In this document: piece by piece, positions 51,901 to 64,000 of the stretch
Position numbering within the stretch: position 1 is the first letter of the stretch
Layout of the letters: the number at the start of each line of letters is the position of its first letter
Assembly: GCA_024362935.1 (NCBI GenBank)
Contig: JANCRA010000007.1
Location: 22,841,003-22,905,002, forward strand
Length of the DNA stretch: 64,000 nucleotides
Direction of reading: 5' to 3'
Source of the DNA: Setophaga petechia
Lineage: Eukaryota > Chordata > Aves > Passeriformes > Parulidae
Translations under genes and position numbers: made by a program
Notes under the pieces: generated by a model
Database searches by the model: none
What the model was told of the DNA's origin: nothing
What the model saw: only the letters and a program-made list of their open reading frames with translations

Positions 51901-54900
51901 GTGGTTGAGTTGGGGCCAGCATCCAGCAGCTGTGTTTCCTAGGGCTAACACACACTGGTGTCTTTTTCTGACAGTGCTGCACCTGGTCCTGTTCTATGAG
52001 AGCCGGCTGCAAGACAATCACCTGGTGATTCCCTCGGTGCTCCAGGGACTCCGGGCACTGGTGAGCTCGCACCCCCAGCCCACAGTGCTGGGCTGCATTC
52101 CCCAGCAGTGTCAGGAAGATGCAACACCTGGGTGTGGGGTTGGAGCACTGTGTCAAGCAGGGCCTGGCTGGGCTGTCAGCCCATCTGGCAACATTGCCCT
52201 CTCTCCTCTCTTCTGCTGTGCTCTTGTTGGAGGAGCAAGGGACAGGAGACTGCCTTGATTTCTTGCCCTGTGTTGGGTACTGGGACAAGGATTCCCTGTC
52301 CACCCTGGGGAGCAGCACAGATGATGGGTGTCTTATCCTGTTCTGTCTGGGGAAGGGGTGCTGAGCTCTCCCTCTTGTGGAAGAGGATCCTGCAGGCAGC
52401 TGCTGCACGGAGGCAGGAGCTCTGTTATGTGGCTGCCATCATGGTATTCTATTCTTGCTTTTCTCTTCCTGTCCCCAGAGCATGTGTGAGGTGCTGCCCC
52501 CAGGGCTAGCAGTGTCTGTGCTCAAAGCCATCTTCCAGGAGGTACATGTGCAGGTGAGCAGTGTGATTTCCTATCCTCCTGTCCTTGATCTCTGCTCCCC
52601 GTGTGTCTGGGAGTGGCCTACTGCCCTGAGGACTGGCTATTCAGCACAGTGCAGTGCTTCTGCAGAGCTCAGATACAGCTTGGATCACTGCAAGAGAGAC
52701 TGTGAGAGACAGACAGCAGCCAAGAATCCTGTTTGGCTCTTGTCCTCTCTTTTCTCAGCCCTAGGGGAATTATCTCCTTTTGCCTCATTCTCTGTGTTTA
52801 AGTGCTCCCAGTCCAGTTCTCCTCACATATAAGACTGTTTCTGCTTGCAGTGCCTTGGGCAGCATGTGTGGCCCTGGTGTGACTGATAGTGCATTCATGC
52901 AGTGATGGGACAGAGTCACGTTCATGTGCCATTGCATAGGCATGAGCGCACTTTGCATGTGATAAATGGCATCTCTGTGCTAGGAAGCAGCAGCTGAGCT
53001 GCTGGGGGTCCTGCTCTCTCTCAAGGGCATGTGTTGCCTGTGGGGTAGTGGGTAGCTGTGCTGCCATGTGGTGTAGAGGATGGTTCTGATTGGTCTGCTC
53101 CTCTCTTCAGTCCTTGCTGCAGCTGGACCGCCACACAGTCTACAGCATCATCACCAACTTCATGAGCACCAGGGAGGAAGGTGAGGGGGCAGATGCCAGA
53201 ACCACTCTAGGATTGTTGAGGCTGGGAAAAGTACTCACTTTCACCTTCTCCAAGGGCTCTGTGGTTCTTCCTGGGAGTCGTGGAAAAGGACTGTGGGGCT
53301 GGGGCAGTTTGGCTGATTTAATGCCATGTTGTGAGGTCTGATGTCCTGCACCTGCTCACGCTCCTTCTTTCTGCAGAGCTGAAAGGCCTGGGTGCCAACT
53401 TCACCTTCGGCTTCATCCAGGTCATGGATGGGGAGAAGGATCCCCGCAATCTGCTGGTGGCCTTCCAGATTGTGCATGATCTCATTGCCAAGGACTATGC
53501 CCTGGGTGAGCCTAAACCTGCCATGCAGAGCTGACTGGGAATCATAGCCCTTTTCTTTGAGCTGTTGGAGGAATGGCTCTTGGGTCTGACCAGGCATGGG
53601 GTGGTCCTTAACATGCTTTAAAAGCCGCAGAGCTGGCCTATCGTGGGTGCTGAACAGAGCTGCTGTGCTTTTTTTGCCCAGTATCTTTGCTCACTCCCTC
53701 TCTCCTCTGTCTGAAGGTCCCTTTGTGGAGGAGCTGTTTGAAGTTACATCCTGCTACTTTCCTGTTGATTTTACTCCGGTGAGTGAGTCTGCCATGTGCC
53801 ACAGCCTATGCTTTATTTCTTTCTGGTGTTTTCTTAGGGGGTTGTGTCCCCTCCAGGAATGGGATGAGACAGTGGCCAAGGGTCTTGGCTGGGCAGGGTT
53901 CAGCTGTGAGCTGTGGTACCCAGGCTGACAGGCTGGTGCTGGGCTAGCTGCGGTGACTAGTGCTGCTGCTGCCTTGCTGGAGATGATGTGATGCAGCCTC
54001 TGCTGATGGCTGGGTTGGGATGTTTCCTGACTGGTGGGTCACCTGCTCTCTGCTTCCTTTCCAGCCCCCCAATGATCCTCATGGCATCCAGAGGGAAGAC
54101 CTGATCCTGAGCCTCCGGGCTGTACTGGCCTCCACAACCCAGTTTGCTGAGGTACGAAGCTCCTTGGGGATTCTTGAGCCCCTCACTGTTCCCTTGGCAT
54201 AGGCTGCTTTTCATAGTGCTGCAGTTCCTGCTGTGACTCTATGGGATGGGGAAAACTGGGACCAGCAGCTTGCACTTGGGCAGCCCTGTCTCCTGCTGGG
54301 GCTGGTTATGTGGAGGGTGCTGACTGACACCCTGGGAAGGGGCTGCCTATTGCAGCTCCCCCTTCACCTCTGCTCTCCTGGCAGAGGCTGAACTTGCAGC
54401 CTTGCAGGGCCATGGACAAGGGGGTACAAGGCTGAATTAAAGGTGTTTCTCTCTGCAGTTCCTTCTCCCTCTGCTTATTGAGAAGTTGGACTCAGAACTG
54501 CAAAGTGCCAAGCTTGACTCGCTGCAGACTCTGGTAAGAAGAGTCCCCTACTCCCTTCAGCCAATCTGTGGCAGTAGCAGCTGCCAGCCTCTTCTGAGCT
54601 CTTCTTTCTGCCAGCCAGAGACTCTCCCTTGCAGAGCCACAATTTCCAGAGTCCTGATTTCGCCTGCATCACTCTTTCCTGTTTTTCTTGAGTGATTTGT
54701 GCAGCTCAGCATGAACCTGCTGTGATGGGCAGTGTCCCGGCACTGTGTCCTCCTGGTACTGGCTTCTCTGGGATGCTTTCTCCTGTCTTCCTCTTGCAGA
54801 CTGCCTGCTGTGCCATCTATGGGCAGAAGGAGCTGCAGGAATTCCTTCCCAGCCTCTGGTCGTCCCTGCGCAGAGAGGTGAGTCCTGCAGGGCTCCACCT

Positions 54901-57900
54901 GGGCTGGGCTTCTTCTGAGCAGGAGTTCTCAACCAGACCAGGTGGGGCCCGTATCTCCCAGCAGTTGCACCTGTGACCTTGGACTGCCCCAGCTGAGAAG
55001 TGGAGGGGACAGGCCAGCCCTATCAGCATGTCCATGTGGCTTGAATGTGCCATGCTGCATGTTCAAATCACATGGGAAGTGAGGCCTGCATTGGGAGCCT
55101 GAAGCCCATGGTTGTTGTCAGCAGTGGAGTTCAGCTCATCCTTTGGCCTTTCCTGCAGGTGTTCCAGACAGCAAGTGAGAAGATTGAGACAGAATGCCTG
55201 GCTGCACTGCGTGCTCTCTCTGCCTGCCTCTCCCGCTCTGTGCTCAGCTCTGATTCTGAGGATCTGCTGGATTCCTTCCTCAGCAGCATCCTGCAAGGTA
55301 GCTAACAGAGACCTGCCCCATGCAGCCAGGCCTGAAAGCATCCTCCTAGGTAGACATGTGCCTTCCTCTTCTCTTTCAAGCCTCTTTTCTTTCTAGTCCT
55401 CACAGCAACATTTGTCTTCTCCAAGGTAATTGGCTGCAGGAAGGGAGGACAAGGGGATTGAGCTGCTTCCATCTCTGCTGAAACTGCACTCTATGCGCTT
55501 GGAGCTGTGGGAAGCTGCTCAGCTGGGGAGGCTGTGCTGCAGCTCAGAGCTGTGCCCTGGCAGCACGTCCCAGCCCGCTATCAGCTGTGTTCCTGCACAC
55601 GAGGCAGAGGAGCTCTGTGCCGGTGCAGCTGACGCCCAGCCTATCTCAGATTGCAGGCACCATCTGTGCGAGCCCGACATGAAGCTGGTGTGGCCCAGTG
55701 CCAAACTCCTGCAGGCAGCAGCGGGTGCCTCCCTCCGCACCTACCACTGCATCACCCACAGCGTCCTGCCCCTGCTGCTGGAGCAGTACACCAAGCACAT
55801 GCAGGTGAGGGGCACCCACTGGCTCCACGGGGCCTGGGGGCAGCAGGGTGTGTAAGAGGATGTCCTTCCCTGGCTGTGGGTAGAGACCTCATGGGCACCC
55901 TGTGGCCTCGCAGTGCTGGGCTGAGGTGCAGCTCTGTCCCAGCAGTGACAGTGATCTGGGTTACACTTTTGTGTCCCTGCAGAGCAGCCAGAGAAGGACA
56001 ATCCTGGAAATGCTGCTAGGCTTCCTGGAGTTGCAGCAGAAGTGGGGACATGTGGAAGAAGGTGAGGGTGGCTGGTCCCTCTGGAGGCATCTGCATCCCA
56101 GGAGTTCCTGGCTCTGACCTCACTTTCCTGTATGCTGACATACAAGGAAAACTCACTGGCCAGTGTGGCTGCATGTGTGAGTCCCTGCCGTGTCCCAGGG
56201 ACCCTGCGTGATTGAGTATCAAAAGCAGCACCCCAGAAAGGGTCTGTCAAGTGTTATGATGGTGGCTGTGTGGTGACAGCCAGACACTGGCAGTGATTCC
56301 ATGCCCCTCTCTCCAGATGAGAGCCCTCTGCTGTTGCACCAAGCCCCGGTTTGTTCTGTGGTGTTCTCGGCGCTGCTGGATCCCAGTGTGCAGCTGCAGC
56401 TGGTTGGGATCAAGGCACTGACTATCCTGGGCTCCCTGCAAGGTTGGTGCCTTTTTTCCCTTGAGAAAGAGGGAGATGTCACCGTGTTCTCAGAGACACA
56501 GTGGCTGCTGGGACATCCTTGTCTGCTGCCTGTGAGTGCACAGGAGTAGCAGCAGCATGTTCTACCCAAGCCATGAGCTCCAGAGACATTTGGTCTCTCT
56601 CGTGCCTGTTTGTGCTGGGCACTTTTTATCTCTGGCATTTGGTGTGCTGCTGCATTGCTGCTGGCCTGGATGAGGGGGAAGGATCCTGTCCAGCACACCA
56701 GCATCTTTGCCTTTGGCCAAGGGTAGGATTCCTCTTTGGGTCTTGCTACAGGCTTCCTGTCTTCCTCTAATCTGGAGCTGGTTGTGGATCACCTCATCCG
56801 TCTTGCTCTGCATGAGGAGGATTCCCAGAGCAGGTGAGGGGAGGGCTGGCATCACACCCACACTGGGAGGAGGAACAAAGCCTGGCTTTGCTGTAATCTG
56901 AGGGAAGGCACAGGAACTCTCTGAACAAGAAGACTGCATGGAATAAAGCCAGACAATTCATGGGCTGGAAATAACAAAGTTGAGCCTGTCAAAGCGGGGG
57001 TTCTGCTCTGCCTACCTGAGGGGTGAAAAAGGCAAGTTGCTGAGAAATGGGGTTCTGGAGACACCTTCTGGCCAGGTCTGTGCAGCTGGTGTACAAGCAG
57101 CCCTGGACTTGCAGTCCTTGCATCACCTTTCTCATTCTCTTTCCCCCTGTCAGTGAAGCAGCGATGGAGGCAGCTGGGTCCCTGGCCCCCACCTACCCAA
57201 AGGTTTTCTCTGGACACATGGTACCCAGGCTTGAAAAGGAGCTGCAGTCAGGTAGGGCTGGGAAAAGAGTGGTGACGGGTTTTGGGGTAAAGCCTTTTCC
57301 GTCCTCACTGGGCTCCTGCCAGGCAGTGGGGCTGTGTTACATGGTGTAGGTCGGTGGCTATCCTTCAGGTTTCCCAGCACAGGCACTGTGTGCTGGCACA
57401 GGGAAGGCTGTGGCTGGTCTGGCAGCCAGCCTGTGTGGAGCCAGGGCCACCCTTGTGAGAAGGAGCTGCCCAGCTGCACAGCAGGCAGAGTGCCTTGAGC
57501 CTGGCATGGGCTGGGTCTGCTGTGCTGCTTCACCCCATCCACCCTGGCAGGGTCTGGGCCCTGACTGTGCTTGAGTGGGGTGTCCCCAGGTCCTTCTCTG
57601 AGCTGTGTTTCCTCTTCAGAGCGGGAGGAGAGCTACCACAAGCGCCACTCCTTGCAGCAGCGCTGCCTGCAGGCCCTGGCAGCTGTGTCCACCCACACCA
57701 GCATCGTGAAGGAGACTGTCCCCATCCTGCTACAGCATCTCCAGAACGTGCAGAAAGGTAATGGAGCTCCTGCAGGCAGCTCCACAGAGCATGTCTGGGC
57801 AGGAACTTCCTCTGTTACTGGTGATGGCTGGGAGAGAGCCGGAATGGCAGTGGTACAAGGAGTCCACACCTGGGCTGTGAATCCCACTGGTGGAGTGGGA

Positions 57901-60718
57901 GTCAGAAGAGCTGCATTGTCCCAGGATCCTGGTGCAGATCAGGGGGCGGGGTGTTGAGGCTGTTTGACTTGGTGGTGGCTGTGCCCTGCAGGGACTGAGG
58001 CCAAGAACACCCAAGACGTGATCTCTGTGTGCCAGAGCCTGCACCGTGTGGCCCTGCAGTGCCAGCAGGATGCTGAGGGCTGCTGGTACTTCCACCAGAC
58101 AGTGGTGCCATGCCTGCTGGCCATGGCTGTGCAGGCAGCCATGCCAGGTAAGTGCAGGGCTGGAGTGGGAGAGGGGAGAACAGGCAACTCCCGGGCTCTC
58201 AGGGGTCCTTGATCCTGCAGTCAGTGCCACTGCTGGTGCCTGTTGGCACCCATGGCTGTCAAGAGTGGGCTTCACTGCTCCCTGCCCTTGTCCCAGAGCC
58301 CTGCCCCACTCTGGTGTGCATTCAGGGGGCTGTGCCTGCCTCCTCCTTCTGAACAGCAGGCTCCAGCAAGTTCCATTCCTCCCACTACCTGCAGAGAGCA
58401 CCCATACACTGCCAGGCAAGGCACTGCTGGAGGAAGAGGTGCTGGCTGCCATGATTCCAGTCATCAGTGCTGCCACCACTCACCTGAGCCCTGAGTGAGT
58501 GAAGCTGGGGCAGGCAGCTGGATGCTCCATCGTGGGGAGGGAGCAGGCTGCATGCCCCCTGCTGCTATCTGTGCAGGATGGCCCTGTGCCTCCTGGGAGG
58601 TCTCTGGTGACCCTTCCAGAGCAGCACACTACAATGTCTTTTCCTAGGCTGGCTGCCCAGAGTGTGGCTCATGTGGTGCCCCTCTTTCTGGATGGAGATG
58701 TCTCCTTCTTACCCCAAAACAGTTTTCCCTGCTCCTTCCAGCCTTTTGGGGTATGTTTGATTGGGGCTGGGGCACCAGAACGGGAATGTTTGCACAGGCT
58801 GGCAGCAAGGACTGTGATGACATGGACACTGTTCTTCCCTTGCAGGATGGGGAGCACTTGGAGACACAGAGACGCCTGGTCGCCCTCCTCATGGCCTTCG
58901 TCTGCTCCTTGCCCCGCGATGTACGTTGATGGGGAGCAGGAGGGAGAGGAGCCCTGCCCAAGCACCCTCCAGCCTCTGTCCACACCAGACTCCATGGACA
59001 GACAGAAGGAGCAGCAGCAGCCCTGGGCCGTAACATGTTCTGTGTCTCTTCCAGGTAGCAATCCCTCAGCAGGAATGGCTGCTCCGGGAGCTGCTGGCAT
59101 TGAGCTGTTCCTCCAACTGTCCCTTCACGGCCACCACAGCTGCCAAGTGCTTTGCAGGGCTGGTGAACAAGCACCCAGCAGGTAAGCGGGCTGGGGCAGA
59201 TGCCAGGTGTCCCAGCCCACTGCTGACAGGAGGAATGGCTCAGAGCTTGTCCCTTCCATCCCCAGGGCAGCAGCTGGACGAAATCCTGCAGCTTGCAGTG
59301 AATAGGATGGAGCCCAGCCTTGCGGAGGGGCCCCGCCGAACACAGGCACTCACCCTGCTGCTCTGGGTAAGGCCTGTCCTGGATGAGTGGGGCAGGGGGG
59401 CTGGGGGACCCAGCCTGGCACTGACTGTTCTACCTGCACAGGTGACCAAAGCCCTGGTGCTGCGCTACCACCCCCTGAGCTCTTGCCTGACAGACAAGGT
59501 AGGTGGTAGTGGGGCTGGGTGGTCTAAGAAACCTGCCTTGCTCCCCCATGGCTGGCTGGGGACCCCAGGAGCAGGGCACTCTGTCTCAGGGCTCTCTCCC
59601 TCGCAGCTGCTGGGCCTGCTGGATGACACGGAGCTGGGCCCTGCCACAGCCGATGGCTTCTCCTTGCTCATGGCCGAGTCCCCGGACGTGCTGCACAAGG
59701 GCTGCCATGCTGATGTGCGCATCATGTTCCGCCAGCGCTTCTTCACTGACAACGTCCCCAAGCTGGTGCAAGGCTTCCATGGGGCTGGCCCCGGTGAGTG
59801 GCCACCCCCAACCCAGCCTCACCACTCCTGACCCTTTAAGCAGGGGACCTGAGCCACCATCTCCTCCTTCTGCAGGCTGCTTGTAACCATCTCTGCTCTC
59901 CACAGATGTGAAGGCCAATTACCTGAAGGGCCTGTCCCATGTGCTCAATCACCTCCCCAAACCTGTGCTGGTGACAGAGCTGCCCACGGTAAGAGCCAGC
60001 CTGGGTGGCAAACAGGGTGAGCGGTGATATTGTGGAGTGCATGGTTTGGGATTACTCATGACTCCTATGTTCTCCCTCCCTCTGCAGCTGCTTTCCCTCC
60101 TGCTTGAGGCCTTGTCCTGCTCAGATCGTGTAGTACAGCTCTCCACACTGAGCTGCCTCCACCCACTGCTGCTCGAAGCTCCCCAGATCATGAGCCTGCA
60201 TGTCGACACACTGGTCACCAAGTTCCTCAACCTCACCTCCAGCCCCACCATGGTGCGTTTACCCCCTCCTTCCTCCCTGCTATGCCCCTCTGTCCTGCCC
60301 TTTATGCTGTCCTCATCCCTGTCTGTTCCAGGCTGTCCGCATTGCTGCCCTGCGCTGTGCCCATGCCCTTACCAGTCTGCCCACAACAGTGGTAAGTGCT
60401 TCTGCAGCACCCTGCTGCCTGCTCCTGCATGTAGAGGGGCAAGGGCTCCCAGACCTCCTGGGGGCAGCCAGCATCCATTTCTCTCACAAAGAGCCCCTTC
60501 TGTCCTACAGCTGCTCCCATACAAGGGCCGAGTTATCCGGGCACTGGCCAAACCTTTGGATGACAAGAAGAGGCTGGTGCGGAAGGAGGCAGTGGCAGCA
60601 CGTGGGGAATGGTGAGTGTGTGGAAGTAGCTGCTGAGGGGGTGCCAGCACGTAGGGGATGTGGCTGATGGAACCATCTCTGTCCCTGCAGGTTCCTGCTT
60701 GGGAGCCCAGGCAGGTGA
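45902..60718 (+). CDS. MMS19: MMS19 nucleotide excision repair homologue (cytosolic Fe-S assembly), complete, 31 coding exons
   Basis: MMS19 is the HEAT-repeat scaffold of the cytosolic iron-sulfur targeting complex (with CIAO1, CIAO2B and CIAO3). It delivers clusters to DNA polymerases, XPD, primase and other nuclear enzymes. The 31 coding exons join in frame from ATG 45902 to TGA 60716 and encode 1020 residues; human has 1030. Conserved blocks include RGIQLLSQVL, LPPGLAVSVLKAIFQEVHVQ, FIQVMDGEKDPRNLL, GIQREDLILSLRAVLAST, WYFHQT, LVLRYHPLSSCLT, MFRQRFFTDNVP and the C-terminal KPLDDKKRLVRKEAV. Helical HEAT repeats run throughout. All junctions are GT-AG; the exon 15 donor (GTTGGT) is weak. 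Intron 1 is the longest at 3.6 kb. The gene is convergent with ZDHHC16. A separate entry lists the exons. Confidence 0.96.
45902..60718 (+). other. MMS19: MMS19 exon map
   Basis: Coding exons: 45902-45992, 49589-49637, 50385-50485, 51975-52060, 52479-52553, 53111-53180, 53377-53505, 53717-53778, 54065-54151, 54459-54533, 54800-54877, 55159-55297, 55650-55804, 55983-56061, 56317-56442, 56752-56833, 57154-57251, 57620-57757, 57992-58147, 58395-58494, 58648-58750, 58846-58920, 59055-59181, 59266-59366, 59442-59498, 59607-59793, 59906-59988, 60088-60252, 60332-60391, 60511-60611 and 60691-60718. The summed length is 3063 bases, a multiple of three with a single terminal stop. That closure is the main support for the by-eye splice calls. 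Confidence 0.88.
45993..49588 (+). other. MMS19: MMS19 intron 1
   Basis: This 3.6 kb intron starts CpG-rich and becomes markedly A/T-richer than its surroundings from about 46430. A 7-base tandem microsatellite, (ATACCTA) three times, lies at 47423-47443. I recognise no mobile element or RNA gene. A 63-codon minus-strand frame at 46802-46993 has no family resemblance. Confidence 0.5.
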
Positions 60719-61043
60719 GCACCCTGTGTCCCCTCCCTGTGCTGACCAACAGTCTGACCAGCGCCTCTAAGCCACCAAGTCATCCGACCAAATGCCACGG
60801 ACCCTCTGGATCCTCAGAGCCCAGGAGTGCCCCGAGTGCTAGGGCTGGAGCGTGCAGGCCAGCAGACAGCACCCCTCACTGCAGTCCTTTCCCAGCACCC
60901 ACAGCGGGGAAGGAGTTATGCTGCTTGTGGCTTGCCCACCCTCTGCTGCAGCCAGGGACAGTGATGGACAGCCCCTGCCACATGTGAGTGGAGAGGACAG
61001 GTCTGTGCACACATGTGGTGTGTGACAACCCATGTACCAGAAG

Positions 61044-61049
61044 AATAAA
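61044..61049 (+). terminator. MMS19: MMS19 poly(A) signal
   Basis: AATAAA lies 326 bases past the stop codon, with T/G-rich sequence following. It is the first canonical signal and gives a 3'UTR of about 0.35 kb. Confidence 0.8.
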
Positions 61050-61069
61050 TATATCTGTTTTGATAATGC

Positions 61070-61625
61070 TCTGAGGGTCTCCGTGCAGCTCAGGCTGGGT
61101 CCTCAGTGCTATTCTGTGTGTTTAGCTGCTTAAGATCCTACTGGTTATAGACTCTTCCTCCTCTTTTAACATTGTTGTCCCTCTTCTCCCATCCCCAGAA
61201 GTCCATGTCCCCCACAAGATAACAAAAACAGACTCTCTTAAAAAAACCAGTATTTAGTAGATGGTCCTAAAAAGACTCCCCGGGGAGCACTTGGGGGTGC
61301 CATCCTCTGCGCCCAGCCCTTCAGAGAGCTGAGCTGGGCCAATGCTGGCCCGTACCTGTGATAATGAGGGCAGCACTGTCCTCCAGCTGGAGCAGGGAGC
61401 AGCAGCTCTGCCACCTCGCCCCTGGGCTGCCTGCAGCCACCAAGAGCCAAGAGGGCAGGCATCCAGGCACCAGTGCTGTCCATAAGAGTTCCCCATGGCT
61501 CTGGCTCCAGTCAGTGATATGTGCCAGCCTTCTGCCAGGCACTTTGGCCAAAGGAAGCTGCAGAGTGGAGTGGGTTCCCCATGCGCTCCCCTGCCTGCAG
61601 GAAGGGATTTCCAGAGCACAGGGCC
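61070..61625 (-). other. ZDHHC16 3'UTR and gap to MMS19
   Basis: This is the downstream flank of ZDHHC16 on the minus strand. No canonical sense AATAAA is seen. A weak variant, ACTAAA, reads on the minus strand near 61254-61259 (TTTAGT on +), close to where homology-free 3'UTR would be expected to end. No coding exon is present. Confidence 0.35.
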
Positions 61626-63931
61626 TCAGATTGCCAGGAGTGGCGTGCGTTGCTCCGTCACGCAGTGAGGCAGGTCCCAGCTCAGGCCTGTCCCGTGGGG
61701 CAGGTGAGGAGAGGGCAGCAGGACACGGGTGAGCCAGTGCCTGTGGGGAAAGTGAGGCCACAGCCAAAAGGTAAAGTCTTGGTGCTTCTCAGCTCTGAGG
61801 AACCATATCCTGAGCTGCCACAATGGCTGAGCTCCTCAGCTCAGATTCTCTTGGCAAAGGTGTGTGCTGGGCATGCCACCTTGTCACCCGACAGGGTTCC
61901 CGAGGCACAAGGCCCATGACGTCCACATCTTCCACACCTTACAAAGCCAAGTGCAGTGCAGTGTGGTATCAATGTTCGCTCTTGTCCTCTCCCCCAGCAG
62001 CCCAAGGAGGGCCCCTGTTGTCCCTACAACCCCAAGGGCTGCTGAGCCACCACCTTCTCAGGCAGGGGCTTCCCCAGGATTTTACCTTGGCACATCCACA
62101 CCCAAGAACACCTTCCAGTTATCCCAGCTGCCATAACTGTAGGGGTTCCTGAAGACCTGCAGGACAGGGAGAGGCACATCACATCTGGCTCTGCCCCAGC
62201 CAGGCCCCGTGCCGTGGGCTATGCTCACCTTGCCTTTCTTCTGCAATCTCTGCCTCTCCTTTCTGTTGATGTGCCGCTCGATGCTCGTTTCCCCGCGAGT
62301 AATGAGGGCAGCATGCCACAGCGTCAGGGCACCCAGGGCCAGTGCCACCGAGCTAGGTATGACAAGGGACAGCAGGTGGAACACAGGCCTTCCTTGCCTG
62401 GCACTGCAGCTGGTGGGGGCTGAGGCTGCCTCCCCACACCCACAGCCACCTAAGTGGGTCGGCTTGTCTAATCTCCTGTGACAGACAAAATCTCTCCTTC
62501 TCCGTGGCCCAAAGGCTGGCAGGGCAGCAACATCTGTGCTAGAGTGAGCAAGCCCAGCTACAGGCAGGTAGATGGCAAGCAATGTCACAGGCTTCATTCT
62601 GTTTTCCCCAGCCCCTGGGCCCCCTCACCTGCACAGGACCCAGAGGTAGACCACGCTCTTGTGGAAAGCTCTCTGGCGGAAGGTGAAGGTGGGTGGTGGG
62701 GTCTGGTAGTATGTCTGAAAAAGGACCAGATGGGGAGGATTACCCAAACTGTTTTACAGCTTGAAGCCAGACAGGGATCTCGGCACCCTTCCCTGCTGCA
62801 GAGCTTGGACAGCAAGAAAGGATTGCAGCTGGAACTAATGCAACAGCCAGGGTGAGGGGGAGGCAGCTGGGATAGCCACGAGACAGACAGACAGACACCC
62901 AGAGCTGGCACAGGTGTGAGGAACAGTGGGCTGGAGGTAAGGGGGCAGGGAGCAGCCATGGGCCTGTCAGGACACTGCAGCTGGTGGTCATGGAGAGATG
63001 TGTATGTAGTGCTGCAGCTTCACCAGGAGACCATGGCCTGAGTAGCACATGCCAAGAAGCTGTCACCAACCCAAGCCCCTGGAAGCTGGGTGCAGAGAGG
63101 CAGACCCCAAGCTGCTGAAGGCATTGTCCGTAGCAGAGCTGCCTGACCAGCCCCAGCTCTCTGACATGTGAGATGAACATGGGGGCTGGTTCTGATGTGG
63201 GATGCTCCTTGAGAACGGAGCCCCAAGCAGGACCCAGCCTGCACAGCAGCTCTGCTCCACACTGCCTGGAGCAGCTGGGGGGCAGGGATGTCCCACCTGG
63301 TTGGCAGCCACCTGCAGTCTCTCCTTCTCAAGCAGTTTCATTCTCTAGGGGGACGGAAAACAGGGCACCAGTTATGTGTCTCAGAGGAGTGGGACAGGGA
63401 CCCTCCCCCTCATACCCCACAGGACCAGAACAGCTGGGGGCCTTGCAGGAGGAGGAAGAGGGGAGGCACAGTCACTATATGGCTGGGGCTGGCCCAGCCT
63501 TGCTCTGCAAGCTCAGCCTGGGGAAGCCAGGCAGTCTCGGTGCATGGCAGGAGAAGCTGCTCACCTCAATGGCTGCGTAGGCATCCCGAAACATGTCCCA
63601 GCCGCTGATGCTGCAGTAAATGCAGCCCATGGTCATGAACAAGCAGAAAGAGAAGAAGTAGCGGTGGTTATAGTGGCCCACACAGTTGTTTAGCCAGGCT
63701 GCCTCTGGGGTTAAAGGTACATAACTGTAACAGACCATGGGTCCAAATCCAACCCAGGGACCAGGGCAGTTCTTCTGGGCCCTGCTCCCATCACCCATTC
63801 CTATGCTGGCTGTCTCCTTTAGAAAAGGGACTGGGAGAGAAGGGGGAAGCAGTGCTGGTTCCCCCCAGGAGTGTGCCACGGGTTAGTACTGCAGAAGGAT
63901 ACGGCAGTGGTGGTCCATCTTCAGCACACAC
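61626..63931 (-). CDS. ZDHHC16: Palmitoyltransferase ZDHHC16 (APH2), 3' part, last six coding exons
   Basis: ZDHHC16 is an ER/Golgi DHHC-type S-acyltransferase. Visible coding exons (minus): 63931-63903, 63698-63565, 63344-63297, 62714-62629, 62352-62229, 62156-62086 and a terminal exon 61740-61626. The first exon listed supplies CVLKMDHHC and the second continues PWLNNCVGHYNHRYFF, so the catalytic DHHC motif is present and split from the following PWLNN by an intron. Two hydrophobic segments follow (FFSFCLFMTMGCIYC and VVYLWVLCSSVALALGAL). Then come the conserved ETSIERHIN and FRNPYSYGSWDNWKVFLGV, and the terminal HWLTRVLLPSPHLPHG. The phases close in frame. The N-terminal part, including the upstream zinc-binding cysteines, lies beyond the window. 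Seven exon segments are listed; the first is only 29 bases. Confidence 0.93.
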
Positions 63932-64000
63932 CTGGGAGAGAGGAGACCAGTGCCAGTGTCAGAGCCAGTGCAAGGGGTGTGTTTGGGAGGGGACAGGCAC

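Noticed and set aside
61824..62085. Stop codon right after GVDVPR taken as the ZDHHC16 C-terminus
   Set aside because: The frame reaches a GTAAAA donor at 62085, and a downstream exon (61740-61626) continues in phase with the conserved HWLTRVLLPS segment. The immediate stop arises only if the intron is retained.

Overview
This window is vertebrate genomic DNA, almost certainly from a bird. All ten genes have introns with GT-AG junctions. The introns are short and the intergenic gaps are small. The only recognisable interspersed repeat is a CR1-type LINE tail, the dominant avian repeat. The gene order is the conserved block that surrounds SFRP5 and MMS19 on human 10q24. I cannot place the bird more precisely from sequence alone.

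Layout, left to right: a gene-free upstream region (1-5253) with a few candidate regulatory islands; SFRP5 (+, Wnt antagonist, 3 coding exons); ZFYVE27/protrudin (-, 12 coding exons); MARVELD1 (-, single coding exon); AVPI1 (+, 2 coding exons); a CR1 fragment abutting a decayed NUMA1-like coding fragment; PI4K2A (-, 9 exons); MORN4 (+, 4 coding exons); HOGA1 (-, 7 exons); ANKRD2 (-, 9 exons); UBTD1 (-, 3 exons); MMS19 (+, 31 coding exons); and ZDHHC16 (-, the last six coding exons, with the 5' part beyond the right edge). Every complete coding model closes in frame from ATG to stop and comes close to the length I recall for the human protein, except AVPI1.

Three gene pairs are head-to-head across CpG-rich, presumably bidirectional promoters: MARVELD1/AVPI1, PI4K2A/MORN4 and UBTD1/MMS19. 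Three pairs are tail-to-tail: SFRP5/ZFYVE27, MORN4/HOGA1 (poly(A) signals about 100 bp apart) and MMS19/ZDHHC16. The genes do not form a pathway. They cover Wnt signalling, ER-endosome contacts, phosphoinositide synthesis, glyoxylate metabolism, muscle stress sensing, ubiquitin biology, cytosolic Fe-S assembly and protein palmitoylation. Their proximity is inherited synteny.

I found no evidence of a new biological system here. The observations most worth checking are the NUMA1-like pseudogene joined head-to-head to a CR1 tail, the repeated YY1-like sites plus an RFX X-box in the PI4K2A/MORN4 promoter, a CRE in the AVPI1 promoter, and the ambiguous reading frame of the last AVPI1 exon. Exon coordinates are by-eye splice calls supported by reading-frame closure and by remembered human orthologues; no alignment was run.
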